A stretch of 64,000 nt of DNA, from assembly GCF_000423565.1 (NCBI RefSeq), contig NZ_AUIF01000046.1, forward strand, positions 1 to 64,000, read 5' to 3'. The stretch comes from Runella zeae DSM 19591 (lineage in GTDB: Bacteria > Bacteroidota > Bacteroidia > Cytophagales > Spirosomataceae). The notes under the pieces are model-generated. The model ran no database searches. It saw only the letters and a program-made list of their open reading frames with translations, and was not told the origin of the DNA. Positions 51,966 to 60,739 of this stretch are shown one piece after another. A program made the translations under genes and the position numbers. The stretch's first letter is position 1. Every line of letters starts with the position of its first letter.

Positions 51966-52011
51966 TACTGAAAAAAACACGGGGATAGCAAAACTAATAA
52001 ACCTAAGAATT

Positions 52012-52659
52012 ATGAAATGCTTTTGTAATGTATTCTACTTCCTAATAGGATTATCTTCTTTGACAAGTTGGTCGCAACAGTCAACCACAGCCTCAAAGCC
52101 TAGCTATATTGTTTACAATCGGACTATTGAGCAGATTTTTGAAAACGAAAAGAAAATCGTGCGATTGAGTGAAGGCGCAGGTGCTGGGGTGGCTTGGGTC
52201 GAGGGATTGGAGTTTTCTGAGGGAGAAATAGAGTTTGAGGCCAAAGGCAGAGATGTTTTACAAAAAAGTTTCATTGGAATTGCCTTTCACGGGGTAGATA
52301 ATGAAACGTATGAGACGGTTTATTTTCGCTCTTTCAATTTTCAATCTACCGATTCTGTACGTAAAATACACGCCGTTCAATACGTATTTGAACCCAAATA
52401 CGGCTTTCAACAACTAAGAAATACCCGAAAAGATGAATTTGAGTCAGCTATCAAGCCCTCGACAATTCAGGCTACAGATTGGTTTCGTGTAAAAGTAGTA
52501 GTAAGGGCAAATAAAATTACCGTATTTGTTAATAACTTTAATGAACCGTGTTTGGAGATTCCCTCGCTCAACCTTTCGCCAATTGGCAAAAAAATTGGAT
52601 TTTGGGTGGGAAATAATTCAAATGGCGATTTTGCGAATCTTAAAATAAAACGAGATTAG
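52012..52659 (+). CDS. Secreted single-domain LamG-like protein
   Basis: The ATG at 52012 gives a signal peptide (about 1-22, SWSQ) and a single concanavalin-like domain: LEFSEGEIEFEAKGRDVLQKSFIGIAFHG, ETVYFRSFNF, WFRVKVVVRANKITVFVNNFNEPCLEIP and GFWVGNNSNGDFANLKI. The order of strands resembles the first domain of the preceding protein, suggesting duplication. The longer frame from 51934 lies over a palindromic repeat and is rejected. It precedes the hydrolase gene closely. Confidence 0.75.
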   Translation: MKCFCNVFYFLIGLSSLTSWSQQSTTASKPSYIVYNRTIEQIFENEKKIVRLSEGAGAGVAWVEGLEFSEGEIEFEAKGRDVLQKSFIGIAFHGVDNETYETVYFRSFNFQSTDSVRKIHAVQYVFEPKYGFQQLRNTRKDEFESAIKPSTIQATDWFRVKVVVRANKITVFVNNFNEPCLEIPSLNLSPIGKKIGFWVGNNSNGDFANLKIKRD

Positions 52660-52693
52660 GGTGAGGTTATCCCATTACTCAAAACTGATTCCA

Positions 52694-53584
52694 ATGAGAA
52701 TACTACTTGCTTTGTCTTTTCTTTCACTCTCATTGTTTGGACAAGAGAAGTTGGTGACTGTCAACGGTACCAAGTTTAATGTGTTTGTAAAAGAGTTAGA
52801 AAATAGAAAAGAAAATACGCCAATCATCATCTTTGAAAATGGCATGGGCGTTGATTTGGGGAACTGGAAAAAGATTGCCGAGCAAGTTGCAGCTTTTGCT
52901 CCTGTGATGACTTATGACCGGGCGGGAATAGGGAAGTCTGAAAAAGTTTACAAAATGCCCACGCCAAAATTAGTAGCTGAAAATCTGCATGAACTCCTTA
53001 CTAAACTTCAAATAGCGCCTCCATACGTTTTAGTCGGTCATTCCTTAGGTGGTGTTTACAGCAGGGGATACGCGGGCTTTTATCCCAATGAAGTGGCTGG
53101 TTTGGTTTTTATTGACCCTGCTGACTTTACAGAAACTAAAAATGACTGGAACAATATTTTTAGAAAGATGGGAGTTCCAGAAAAAAAGATAGATGAGATG
53201 TTACAAAATCGTCTTTACCAACCAAGGCCCAAAGTAGATTCTTTGCATTATGGCCCGTGGAGTGAAAGACAAGTTTTGAATGATTTGAGGAAAACAGATT
53301 TTGCTGAAATCGCTTCTTTGCCGTTACCCAACGTGCCGATTTACTTTTTTGTGGGTGGTAAATTTGAAGTGCCTATTGAACAAAGAAGCAAAGACTATGA
53401 CCATGAAACCTTCTTTCATATAAAAAATAATTCTAACATGGAGCGTTGGAAAAAGTTGATTTATTCATCAACCAAAGGGGGAACACTCATTTATCTCACC
53501 AATGCAGGACATTATATCCATTGGAATGAGCCTAAATCGGTGGTTAACAACCTCAAAATTTTGATTGAAAGCCTAGAAGAATAA
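52694..53584 (+). CDS. Secreted alpha/beta hydrolase
   Basis: A signal peptide (about 1-16, SLFGQ) precedes the alpha/beta hydrolase fold: PIIIFENGMGVDLGNW (oxyanion region), VMTYDRAGIGKSE, and VLVGHSLGG with nucleophile Ser117; a later NAGHYIHW supplies the catalytic histidine, and the acid may lie in IDPADF or PIYFFVGGKFE. Substrate unknown. The ATG at 52694 is chosen over an upstream GTG at 52661. The stop is immediately followed by a palindromic repeat. Confidence 0.87.
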   Translation: MRILLALSFLSLSLFGQEKLVTVNGTKFNVFVKELENRKENTPIIIFENGMGVDLGNWKKIAEQVAAFAPVMTYDRAGIGKSEKVYKMPTPKLVAENLHELLTKLQIAPPYVLVGHSLGGVYSRGYAGFYPNEVAGLVFIDPADFTETKNDWNNIFRKMGVPEKKIDEMLQNRLYQPRPKVDSLHYGPWSERQVLNDLRKTDFAEIASLPLPNVPIYFFVGGKFEVPIEQRSKDYDHETFFHIKNNSNMERWKKLIYSSTKGGTLIYLTNAGHYIHWNEPKSVVNNLKILIESLEE

Positions 53585-53629
53585 GACTTACCAAGTTTTG
53601 GGTACTTGTGAGAATAAACTTGGAAAGTC
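53585..53629. repeat. 45 bp palindrome, variant B copy 2
   Basis: Starts GACTTACCAAGTTTTGGG directly after the hydrolase stop codon and ends CTTGGAAAGTC. One arm mismatch (TTACC against GGAAA). Confidence 0.88.
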
Positions 53630-53648
53630 AGTTTGAGAAATTTGGTTA

Positions 53649-53693
53649 GCCTTTCCAAGTTTTGGGTACTTGTGAGAATAAACTTGGAAAGGC
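53649..53693. repeat. 45 bp palindrome, variant B copy 3, with compensatory change
   Basis: Starts GCCTTTCCAAG and ends CTTGGAAAGGC: compared with other copies GAC became GCC and the opposite arm GTC became GGC, keeping the pair. Two further outer pairs (TA/TA) extend the stem. It lies 64 bases from copy 2. Confidence 0.9.
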
Positions 53694-53702
53694 TATCACA
53701 AT

Positions 53703-54200
53703 CTATTTTTTGTCGGTCACTGTTCGGTTGGGGTCGATGGTTTTATCTTTTTCTTGCGAGCCGTTGAGGACGTGAATTATATAATCCGAATCTTTGAAAT
53801 CATGGCCGATGAGTTCTTTTAAGTTTACTTCAAGGGTATGTTCGTGCAAGCTAGCATCGCAAACTAAATCTTTGGGTCTGTTATAGGCTATTAAAAGGTT
53901 GATTTGCATTGGAAATGACTCCATGACGGCACCATCCCACACTACTTTATAATGTTCTTTGTCACAATCTCCCAAAATCTTAATGGTGAGGATTCCGTTT
54001 TCGCGCTTTATTTCTTTCAGCTCAAAATAGGAAGTCTGAGTGGCAGAGGTGCGTGCCTTCATGTAGGAGTCGAAAAGCGTTTTGTCTTTAAGAATCTGTT
54101 GATTTTCAGGGTCTGTAATGACTTCTTTGTCTTTTGAGCAGGATATAAAGAAGTGGGCTAAAACGAAACTGACAATCACGAAAATGAGACGAGTTTTCAT
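53703..54200 (-). CDS. Lipoprotein of unknown function
   Basis: From the ATG at 54200 a lipoprotein signal with lipobox FFISC leads to about 140 residues without a recognisable domain. Visible features are a charged N-terminal helix (ENQQILKDKTLFDSYMKA), a short beta-rich middle (ILTIKILGDCDKEHYKVVWDG) and a KELIGHDFKDSDYIIHVLNGS end. The two internal cysteines may form a disulphide. It lies between two pairs of palindromic repeats. Confidence 0.7.
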   Translation of the reverse strand: MKTRLIFVIVSFVLAHFFISCSKDKEVITDPENQQILKDKTLFDSYMKARTSATQTSYFELKEIKRENGILTIKILGDCDKEHYKVVWDGAVMESFPMQINLLIAYNRPKDLVCDASLHEHTLEVNLKELIGHDFKDSDYIIHVLNGSQEKDKTIDPNRTVTDKK

Positions 54201-54285
54201 AATATGTATGGCTTTAATAAATGTTTTTTTGTGAAGACACATTTAAGGGAGGATTGGTTGGAGAGCTTACAAAAATTATTAGGTA

Positions 54286-54330
54286 GACTTTCCAAGTTTT
54301 GGGTTCTTGTGAGTATAAACTTGGAAAGTC
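54286..54330. repeat. 45 bp palindrome, variant B copy 4
   Basis: Begins GACTTTCCAAGTTTTGGGTTC and ends AAACTTGGAAAGTC, giving a perfect 14 bp stem. Confidence 0.92.
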
Positions 54331-54349
54331 TGTTTGGGAAATTTAGGTA

Positions 54350-54394
54350 GGCTTTCCAAGTTTTGGGTACTTTTGAGAACAAACTTGGAAAGTT
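54350..54394. repeat. 45 bp palindrome, variant B copy 5
   Basis: Begins GGCTTTCCAAG and ends CTTGGAAAGTT, the outer pairs being G-T. It lies 64 bases from copy 4, the same spacing as copies 2 and 3, and its last base is the first base of the LytTR gene stop codon. Confidence 0.9.
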
Positions 54395-55107
54395 TATTTC
54401 GTCAACAACTTACTTTTAACGACGACCTCCAATACCCTTTCACGTAGGTTGCGGCTGATGGGGATGAACTGATTCTGAATAGAAAGTTCATTGTTTTCGA
54501 TACTTTCAACCTTGGAAATAGCGACAAGATAAGACTTATGAACGCGTAAAAACGTGCTTGGGTTGAGGTATTCTTCTACCGTTTTGAGGGGTAATAAGGT
54601 CATAAATTTTCCCCGAAGGGTATGAATAATGACGTAGTTTTGAAGGGCTTGTACAAATAGAATTTCATCCACCAAAATTTTCTCGTATTTACTTTCGCAT
54701 TTGATAAACAAATAATCGGATTCAGAATTTTTAAGGGCTTGATTCTTTAATAAATACAAGTCTTTGGCTTTGTTTGTTGCTTTGAAAAAACGATTGAAAG
54801 TGATGGGTTTTAGCAAATAATCGACTGCATCAAACTGAAATCCTTCTAAGGCGTAGTTGGGATAGGCCGTTGTCAAAATAACCATGGGGAGATTAGGCTT
54901 GATTTTAAGAAAGTCCAAACCTGTCATGTGGGGCATTTGAATATCAAGAAAGATAAGGTCAATGGGTTGATTCTCAATTAATTTGTTGAGTTCGAGTGGA
55001 TTTTCGGCAATAGCGATGAGTTCGAGGTAATCAATCACCTCAACGTATTTTGCCAAACCCTCGCTTGCCAAGGGTTCGTCGTCTACTATGACACATCGTA
55101 ATTTCAT
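54394..55107 (-). CDS. LytTR-family response regulator
   Basis: A receiver domain (about 3-120) has the acidic pair in VIVDDEP, the phospho-acceptor Asp55 in LIFLDIQMPHMTG and the lysine in YLLKPI. A LytTR DNA-binding domain fills about 130-235 (YLFIKCESKYEKILVDEILFVQALQNYVIIHT, LRVHKSYLVAISKVESI). It is the partner of the LytS-type kinase whose gene ends 23 bases upstream. Confidence 0.95.
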   Translation of the reverse strand: MKLRCVIVDDEPLASEGLAKYVEVIDYLELIAIAENPLELNKLIENQPIDLIFLDIQMPHMTGLDFLKIKPNLPMVILTTAYPNYALEGFQFDAVDYLLKPITFNRFFKATNKAKDLYLLKNQALKNSESDYLFIKCESKYEKILVDEILFVQALQNYVIIHTLRGKFMTLLPLKTVEEYLNPSTFLRVHKSYLVAISKVESIENNELSIQNQFIPISRNLRERVLEVVVKSKLLTK

Positions 55108-55130
55108 CGTAGGCTGTCCAAGTGATGGGT

Positions 55131-56201
55131 TTACAGGTTAATTTTTAAACTAACTTTGAAAATAGCTATTTCTCGTTCTATTTCTAAAGTATGTCGATTG
55201 GGATAAATCAAATTGAGTCTCCTTTGTATATTTTTTAATCCAATTCCTGAATTCTCAGTACTTATTTTTTCGTCTCTGCTGTTTTTGATGTACAGATGAA
55301 GTACGTTTTCAGGGGTGACGAAAAGGATTAATTTTATAAAATTCGCTTGGGTTTTTCCCTTTGATACGTGTTTAAAGGCATTTTCGACAAAAGGCAACAA
55401 AATAAATGGCGAAATCTGATGACCTCGAGCCGACTCATGGTTCAATTCAAACACCAATTCAGTTTGATTTTCGTTCAAACGTAAAGTTTCCAGTTCGATA
55501 AAGTTTTCCAAAAATTGAAGGTCTTTGCTCAACAAAATCTTCTCGTCATTGCATTCATATAGTTGATAACGAAGCATTTCTGAAAATGAAGCCAACGACT
55601 CCGACGCCAAATCGGGATTTTTGTGAATCAGGACAAAAATAGAATTGATGGTATTGAACAGAAAATGAGGGTTTATCTGCGATTTTAGGTATTTGAGCTC
55701 GGTTTCAAGCTGGTCTTTTTCGATTGCAATTCGTCTTTTTTCGGCTTCAAGCCAGTTTTTGCCAAGTTTTATGCTCATTGCCAAAGTCATCGAACCTACG
55801 GTAGAAGGAAAAGCCGCCGTAGAAAAAATGACAAACCATTGGTCAGGACGTTTGTTGAACAACTCAAAAAATGTCAGTTTTGAATAATAAGCGTTCAAAA
55901 AATAACCTGCCGTAATGAACGCCGTACACACCAAAACGGTGAGGAGTACCGCCAAAATATAGCTGCGATACTTGCCCACATACAAAAACTTAGGAATCAG
56001 ATAGTATAGAATAAAATAAGCTCCCGCTGCTTGAAAAATAATGTATCCGATGAATTTGACAGGCAATTCTCCTTTAAAAAGATAATTAATTACGCCTTCA
56101 AAACTACCCACATTAATCATCATCCAAGCCAGATGGTTGGCAATCCAAAAGGGAATGTGATGAAGTTTATATTTGAAAAACCAATGAGACATTTGAACCA
56201 T
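55131..56201 (-). CDS. LytS/YehU-type sensor histidine kinase (His_kinase family)
   Basis: Four or so membrane segments occupy the first 145 residues. A short coiled linker then leads to the His_kinase domain with LKSQINPHFLFNTINSI (His179 as phosphorylation site) and an ATPase domain with ISPFILLPFVENAFKHVSKG and NSGIGLKNIQRRL. There is no periplasmic sensor domain, so the signal is probably sensed in the membrane. It forms a two-component operon with the LytTR regulator. Confidence 0.93.
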   Translation of the reverse strand: MVQMSHWFFKYKLHHIPFWIANHLAWMMINVGSFEGVINYLFKGELPVKFIGYIIFQAAGAYFILYYLIPKFLYVGKYRSYILAVLLTVLVCTAFITAGYFLNAYYSKLTFFELFNKRPDQWFVIFSTAAFPSTVGSMTLAMSIKLGKNWLEAEKRRIAIEKDQLETELKYLKSQINPHFLFNTINSIFVLIHKNPDLASESLASFSEMLRYQLYECNDEKILLSKDLQFLENFIELETLRLNENQTELVFELNHESARGHQISPFILLPFVENAFKHVSKGKTQANFIKLILFVTPENVLHLYIKNSRDEKISTENSGIGLKNIQRRLNLIYPNRHTLEIEREIAIFKVSLKINL

Positions 56202-56284
56202 TTTTAGGGCTGAAAATTAGCACTTTATGGTGTACAAATGCCTCACAGATTGATGTAGTGTCGAAAATAATTGACGAAAAGGGT

Positions 56285-57115
56285 CTATTTTTCTGCTAAG
56301 TATAGCTCTAATTGCAGATACAGACTATCACGGTCACTTGGCCTCTTGGCGTTTACTTCTACTATTTTCCCTTTTTTATTGATGATTAAATAGCGCGGCA
56401 TCAGTATCGTACTATCTTTGGTAGATTGTCGATAGAGGTTGGCGTACTGGTCTTCCCCAATAAAAATATGATTTCCCTCTACGTTGTATTTTTTGATTTG
56501 CTCACGCCAGAGGTATTCGTTTCCCTGTGCTACATAGAGGTATTTAATGTCGTTTCTTGTTCGATACTTCTCTTTGAGGGGTTTGGTAAAATTCCTAAAT
56601 TCTTGTAAGCAAGGTCCACAAGTAGTACCCCAAAAATCCACATAGACAACGCTTCCTTTAAAATGATTGTTATAAACTTCCTCAAACGATGAGGTATTTG
56701 GATTGATGGAGATAAGTCTCACATTTTCATTGGAATGGAGTCTATTTAATACAAAGATTTTTATTGATAGCAAACAAGCCACCATTCCAATCGTATAAAG
56801 CAAAGGTTTCCAGAGTTTGGGTTTTTCTTGTTTTTGATAACGCCAGAAAAAATAACTACTCCCTCCCATGAAAAGCAAAATCACAAAGCTTTTGAAGTAC
56901 ATAAGGAACATCAAAGTTTGGTTTCGTTCAAAAACTCGGTCTAAGATGTTGGCTTTTTGGGCTTTAGTGAAAGTGTATAGGTTTTGTACAACAATGATTA
57001 GTTCTTCTCTTACTTCTTTTTTCCAATCAAGATAGTGGTGTACAATGTCGATTATGAAAAAGGGGATGAGAGCAGCCATAAGGGCAGCTAGCCAGAAATA
57101 GGGGGATTTTATCAT
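56285..57115 (-). CDS. Membrane-anchored TlpA-like thioredoxin
   Basis: Three hydrophobic segments lie in the first 125 residues (near 8-28, 70-88 and 103-122), followed by a periplasmic thioredoxin fold with VYVDFWGTTCGPCLQEF; the CGPC pair is the redox-active site. A conserved proline region LMPRYLIINKKGKIVEVNAKRPS closes the fold. It probably reduces or isomerises periplasmic disulphides. Its stop lies 83 bases upstream of the LytS start. Confidence 0.88.
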   Translation of the reverse strand: MIKSPYFWLAALMAALIPFFIIDIVHHYLDWKKEVREELIIVVQNLYTFTKAQKANILDRVFERNQTLMFLMYFKSFVILLFMGGSSYFFWRYQKQEKPKLWKPLLYTIGMVACLLSIKIFVLNRLHSNENVRLISINPNTSSFEEVYNNHFKGSVVYVDFWGTTCGPCLQEFRNFTKPLKEKYRTRNDIKYLYVAQGNEYLWREQIKKYNVEGNHIFIGEDQYANLYRQSTKDSTILMPRYLIINKKGKIVEVNAKRPSDRDSLYLQLELYLAEK

Positions 57116-57312
57116 GAGCGTGTTAAGGTTTTGAAACGCAAGTTTAGCGCAAACAACTCTCGTGAAGTAAAAAGTGGTTTCAAATACCCCAAAAATGGGA
57201 TAAAATAGGCTAACTCACCATTTTTTACATTTTATCAATCAATTTTGACAGTTAGTCAATCGCTCCATTTTTCAAATAAGCGTCTCATTTTCTTTGAAGA
57301 AAAAACAGAAAC

Positions 57313-59736
57313 ATGAAAACGCTATTGATTATCCTTCTTTTTTCAAATTTCGCTTTCGCACAAATTACGGGGAAAGTCATTTCCTCCAAACGTGAATCCG
57401 TGCCGTTTGTAAACGTTACGCTTTACCAAGTTTCAGATAGCATCTTAGTTACAGGAACCACTACGAATGAAAACGGAAAATATGAATTGTCGAACCTTAA
57501 ATCAGGTAGCTATTATCTGAAAATCAGTGGAATTGGTTACCAAACGCTTTGGAGTGAACCGTTGGAAGTCCAAACCTCAGCACGAGAATTGATTCTTCCC
57601 GATTTGACACTTTTAGAAGAAAACAACACCCTTGAAGAAGTACGAGTATCAGCCAAAAAAGAACTGATTCAAACCACGCCGCTGGGCAAAATTATCAATG
57701 TTCAAAGTAGCCTGATGACCAAAGGCAGCAATGCGTTGCAGGTACTGGAGCGTCTGCCAGGGGTGATTTCGGATCGACGAAACAACCAATTTAGCTTGAA
57801 CGGACAAAGCGGCGTAACGATCATGTTCAATGGCCGAAAAGTGCAGATGCCGATGGATGAATTGATGTCGCTGCTTGAAAATACAGTGGCCGATAACATC
57901 GAAAAAATTGAACTCATCACTTCTCCCACTGCCCAATACGACGCCGACGGAGGGGCGGGGGTTATCAATATTGTGTTTAAAAACAACGAAACGTTGGGTA
58001 CGAAAATCAATTTGTCGGCTACCGCAGGATATGGTTATAAAGAAAAAGTCCTTACCACAGTTGGCTTTTCTCATGGATTTAAAAAGCTAAATCTTAATGC
58101 TTCCTATTCCTTCAATCATGATGTTCGGAAATCTGGATACGCAGGCGATGGTACAGCAGGGGCTTCGTTTATGTTGGGCGAAAGCTACAATACTTTTTAT
58201 GGGATTGCTCGCCGATACCAAAACAATCATAATCTAAATTTTGCGGTACAATATCAGCCTAACCCCAAAACTACACTTGGTGTAGATGTTGTTGGAAGTT
58301 TTGATAAATCTCATAATTTGGTTAACAACGGAGGTACTTATCAGCTACAAAGGGGCGATTTTTTTGAAATAGCAATGCTTTCAGATGGATTGACGACCAA
58401 GCAAAATAATATTTCTTCGTTTTATCTGAAACAGACCTTTTCGCCTAAAACACAATTCAATGCCGATTTTAGCTACATTAATTATTCCAACAACAGCCCC
58501 GCAGGTATTTCGTCTGAATATTTTGACGAACAAAAGCAGCCGATAAAACCCCAATTTTCAATTTTTACGTATGGAAATAGGGGCGAAAGCATTTCTAAAA
58601 TACATGTGGGCGTTTTTAAAGCTGATTTGAACATTCAATTTAGCGAAAAAATCAATGCGGATTTTGGCATAAAAACAAGTTTTGCACAAAATGAAAACGA
58701 CAGTAAGGTAGAAAGAAAAGTAAACGACACTTGGGAAATAGACCCACGCTCGCAAAGCCAACTCAAAAGTCAGGAACGGATTGCAGCGGTATATTCTCAA
58801 GTTAAATATATGCTTGACGCTAAAAGTAACCTTCTTTTGGGGTTGCGTTATGAATATTGGAAAAGAGATTTTAGCAATCAAGAGGAAGTGTTTGAAATTT
58901 CAAAACTCTTTCCTTCAGTGCTTTATACCTACGCCATTAATCAAAATTCCTCGATTAATTTCAATTATAGTCGCCGTATTAGTCGCCCTGCCTATACCGA
59001 TTTGATTTCCAATTTGTTTTACACCGACCCCACTTTTATTTTTTCTGGAAATCCATTGCTAAAACCTACGCTTTCTGATATGCTCAAAGTTGAGTATTCA
59101 AAAAAAGGTTTGAGTATTGGTATTTCAGTTCAATACGATTTGAATCCTATTTTGAGGTATCAGATTACCTCAAACGCCACCAAAGATGTGGGCGTTTCTT
59201 CGCCACAAAACCTGGATTACATGAAAAGCCTGAATCTATTTTTGAGTTACCCTTTTCAACTTACAAAATGGTGGAAATTTACCCTCAACACCCTCACGTC
59301 TCTCCGAGATTATAAGGTTTCTTACAGTCAATTTCCTGCCCAAAAGCGATATGTGTTTCAGAATCTCAATTTTTCACAACAAATCAACTTACCTAAAAAC
59401 TTTGAAATTGAGCTTTCGGGATGGTACAATATGCCCTATTTTGAAGGGCCAAATACAATCAAAGGTTTTGGTGTAGCCAATGTAGGAATTGCTAAAAAAC
59501 TTAAAAATGACAAAGGAACCTTATTGCTTACTTTACCCGATGTGTTTCGTTCGTTTAGTGTATATTCACACAACGGAGGCATGACGCCCATTGCGTTTGA
59601 CATCAATACAGTGTCAAATTGGCGCGATGAAACGGTATTTTATCGGGTTGTTAAAGTAACCTATTCCAGAACCTTTGGTAAAAATACCCGTGTAGTAAAG
59701 TATGATTCGAAAGACGAAGAGCGAGGACGGTTTTAA
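57313..59736 (+). CDS. TonB-dependent-receptor-like outer-membrane beta-barrel protein
   Basis: A signal peptide (about 1-16) precedes a carboxypeptidase-D-like regulatory domain (TGKVISSKRESVPFVNVTLYQVSDSILVTGTTTNENGKYEL). A plug-like domain follows (NALQVLERLPGVI, NNQFSLNGQSGVTIMFNGRKVQMP, QYDADGGAGVINIVFK), then a large beta-barrel with aromatic-rich strands. This is the OMP_b-brl_3 type, related to TonB receptors but with no SusD partner. The substrate is unknown. It is divergent from the tlpA-like gene. Confidence 0.9.
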   Translation: MKTLLIILLFSNFAFAQITGKVISSKRESVPFVNVTLYQVSDSILVTGTTTNENGKYELSNLKSGSYYLKISGIGYQTLWSEPLEVQTSARELILPDLTLLEENNTLEEVRVSAKKELIQTTPLGKIINVQSSLMTKGSNALQVLERLPGVISDRRNNQFSLNGQSGVTIMFNGRKVQMPMDELMSLLENTVADNIEKIELITSPTAQYDADGGAGVINIVFKNNETLGTKINLSATAGYGYKEKVLTTVGFSHGFKKLNLNASYSFNHDVRKSGYAGDGTAGASFMLGESYNTFYGIARRYQNNHNLNFAVQYQPNPKTTLGVDVVGSFDKSHNLVNNGGTYQLQRGDFFEIAMLSDGLTTKQNNISSFYLKQTFSPKTQFNADFSYINYSNNSPAGISSEYFDEQKQPIKPQFSIFTYGNRGESISKIHVGVFKADLNIQFSEKINADFGIKTSFAQNENDSKVERKVNDTWEIDPRSQSQLKSQERIAAVYSQVKYMLDAKSNLLLGLRYEYWKRDFSNQEEVFEISKLFPSVLYTYAINQNSSINFNYSRRISRPAYTDLISNLFYTDPTFIFSGNPLLKPTLSDMLKVEYSKKGLSIGISVQYDLNPILRYQITSNATKDVGVSSPQNLDYMKSLNLFLSYPFQLTKWWKFTLNTLTSLRDYKVSYSQFPAQKRYVFQNLNFSQQINLPKNFEIELSGWYNMPYFEGPNTIKGFGVANVGIAKKLKNDKGTLLLTLPDVFRSFSVYSHNGGMTPIAFDINTVSNWRDETVFYRVVKVTYSRTFGKNTRVVKYDSKDEERGRF

Positions 59737-59836
59737 TTGAAGCCCTCGTTTAGACTACAAAATCCCTCAAATTGGCTACGTGTTTGAATCGGGGATCAAA
59801 GACCTTTGTTCCATTCAAATTTTAAACAAATACAGA

Positions 59837-60676
59837 ATGAAACAAGCAAAGAAAAACAACCCTAAAGTGTGGTTTATCACAGGCTCTTCTCGTGGTTTTG
59901 GCCGTGTGTGGGCCGAGGCGGCACTCCAACGTGGCGATAAGGTAGCAGCTACTGCTAGAAATCTCGATAGCCTAGCTGATTTGAGAGATAAATACGCTGA
60001 AAATGTACTTACCTTATCACTAGATGTAACCCAAACCGACCAAGTAAAAGAAGCTGTAACAGCGGCATATAATCATTTTGGGAAACTGGATATTGTTATC
60101 AATAATGCGGGCTATTCGCTTGTAGGCACGATAGAAGAAGCTAGCATGGAGGAAATTAGGGCATTGTATGAAACCAACGTATTAGGCCCCGTAGCTGTTA
60201 TTCAGGCAGTTTTGCCGTTGCTTCGCCAGCAAGGTTATGGTCATATTTTGGGCGTTTCCAGCAATTTAGGACACCAAGTCATTCCATTAATTGGCTATTA
60301 TTGTTCATCAAAATGGGCCTTTGAAGCTATTTATGAAAGCCTAGCCACGGAAGTGAAGCCATTTGGAATCGACGTGACCATTATTGAGCCAGGTGCGTAT
60401 GCTACTGAGTTTGGAAGTCCCACATCGTTGAAGTTTTCGGGTAGTTTGCCACAGTATGAGGACTTGCGAGCAGCTGTTTTTGATGAAATCAAAAATTATT
60501 CGAGGGGTAATCCCAATGCTACTGCATCGGCTATTTTATTGGTAGTAGATGCAACCCAACCGCCTCTACGTTTGTTGTTGGGTAGTCATAATCTCACCGC
60601 CCTTCGCGAGGTATATGCCGACCGAATCAAAGTTTGGGAAGAATGGCAAGAAGTAGCAATTGCTGCTCAAGGCTAA
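59837..60676 (+). CDS. Short-chain dehydrogenase/reductase
   Basis: From the ATG at 59837 the protein has the SDR cofactor motif TGSSRGFGRVWAE (TGxxxGxG), NNAG in DIVINNAGYSLVG, and the active-site YxxxK in GYYCSSKWAFE. It uses NAD(P)H to oxidise or reduce an unknown alcohol or ketone. Length is 279 residues. The AraC regulator gene begins 64 bases after the stop and probably controls it. The frame can be extended to 59780, but the ATG at 59837 fits the family start. Confidence 0.9.
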   Translation: MKQAKKNNPKVWFITGSSRGFGRVWAEAALQRGDKVAATARNLDSLADLRDKYAENVLTLSLDVTQTDQVKEAVTAAYNHFGKLDIVINNAGYSLVGTIEEASMEEIRALYETNVLGPVAVIQAVLPLLRQQGYGHILGVSSNLGHQVIPLIGYYCSSKWAFEAIYESLATEVKPFGIDVTIIEPGAYATEFGSPTSLKFSGSLPQYEDLRAAVFDEIKNYSRGNPNATASAILLVVDATQPPLRLLLGSHNLTALREVYADRIKVWEEWQEVAIAAQG

Positions 60677-60739
60677 AGACAATTATCTGTTCTGCAATGA
60701 GCACTGCACTAGTGCTCGTTGCGAAGACTCAAACCAACC

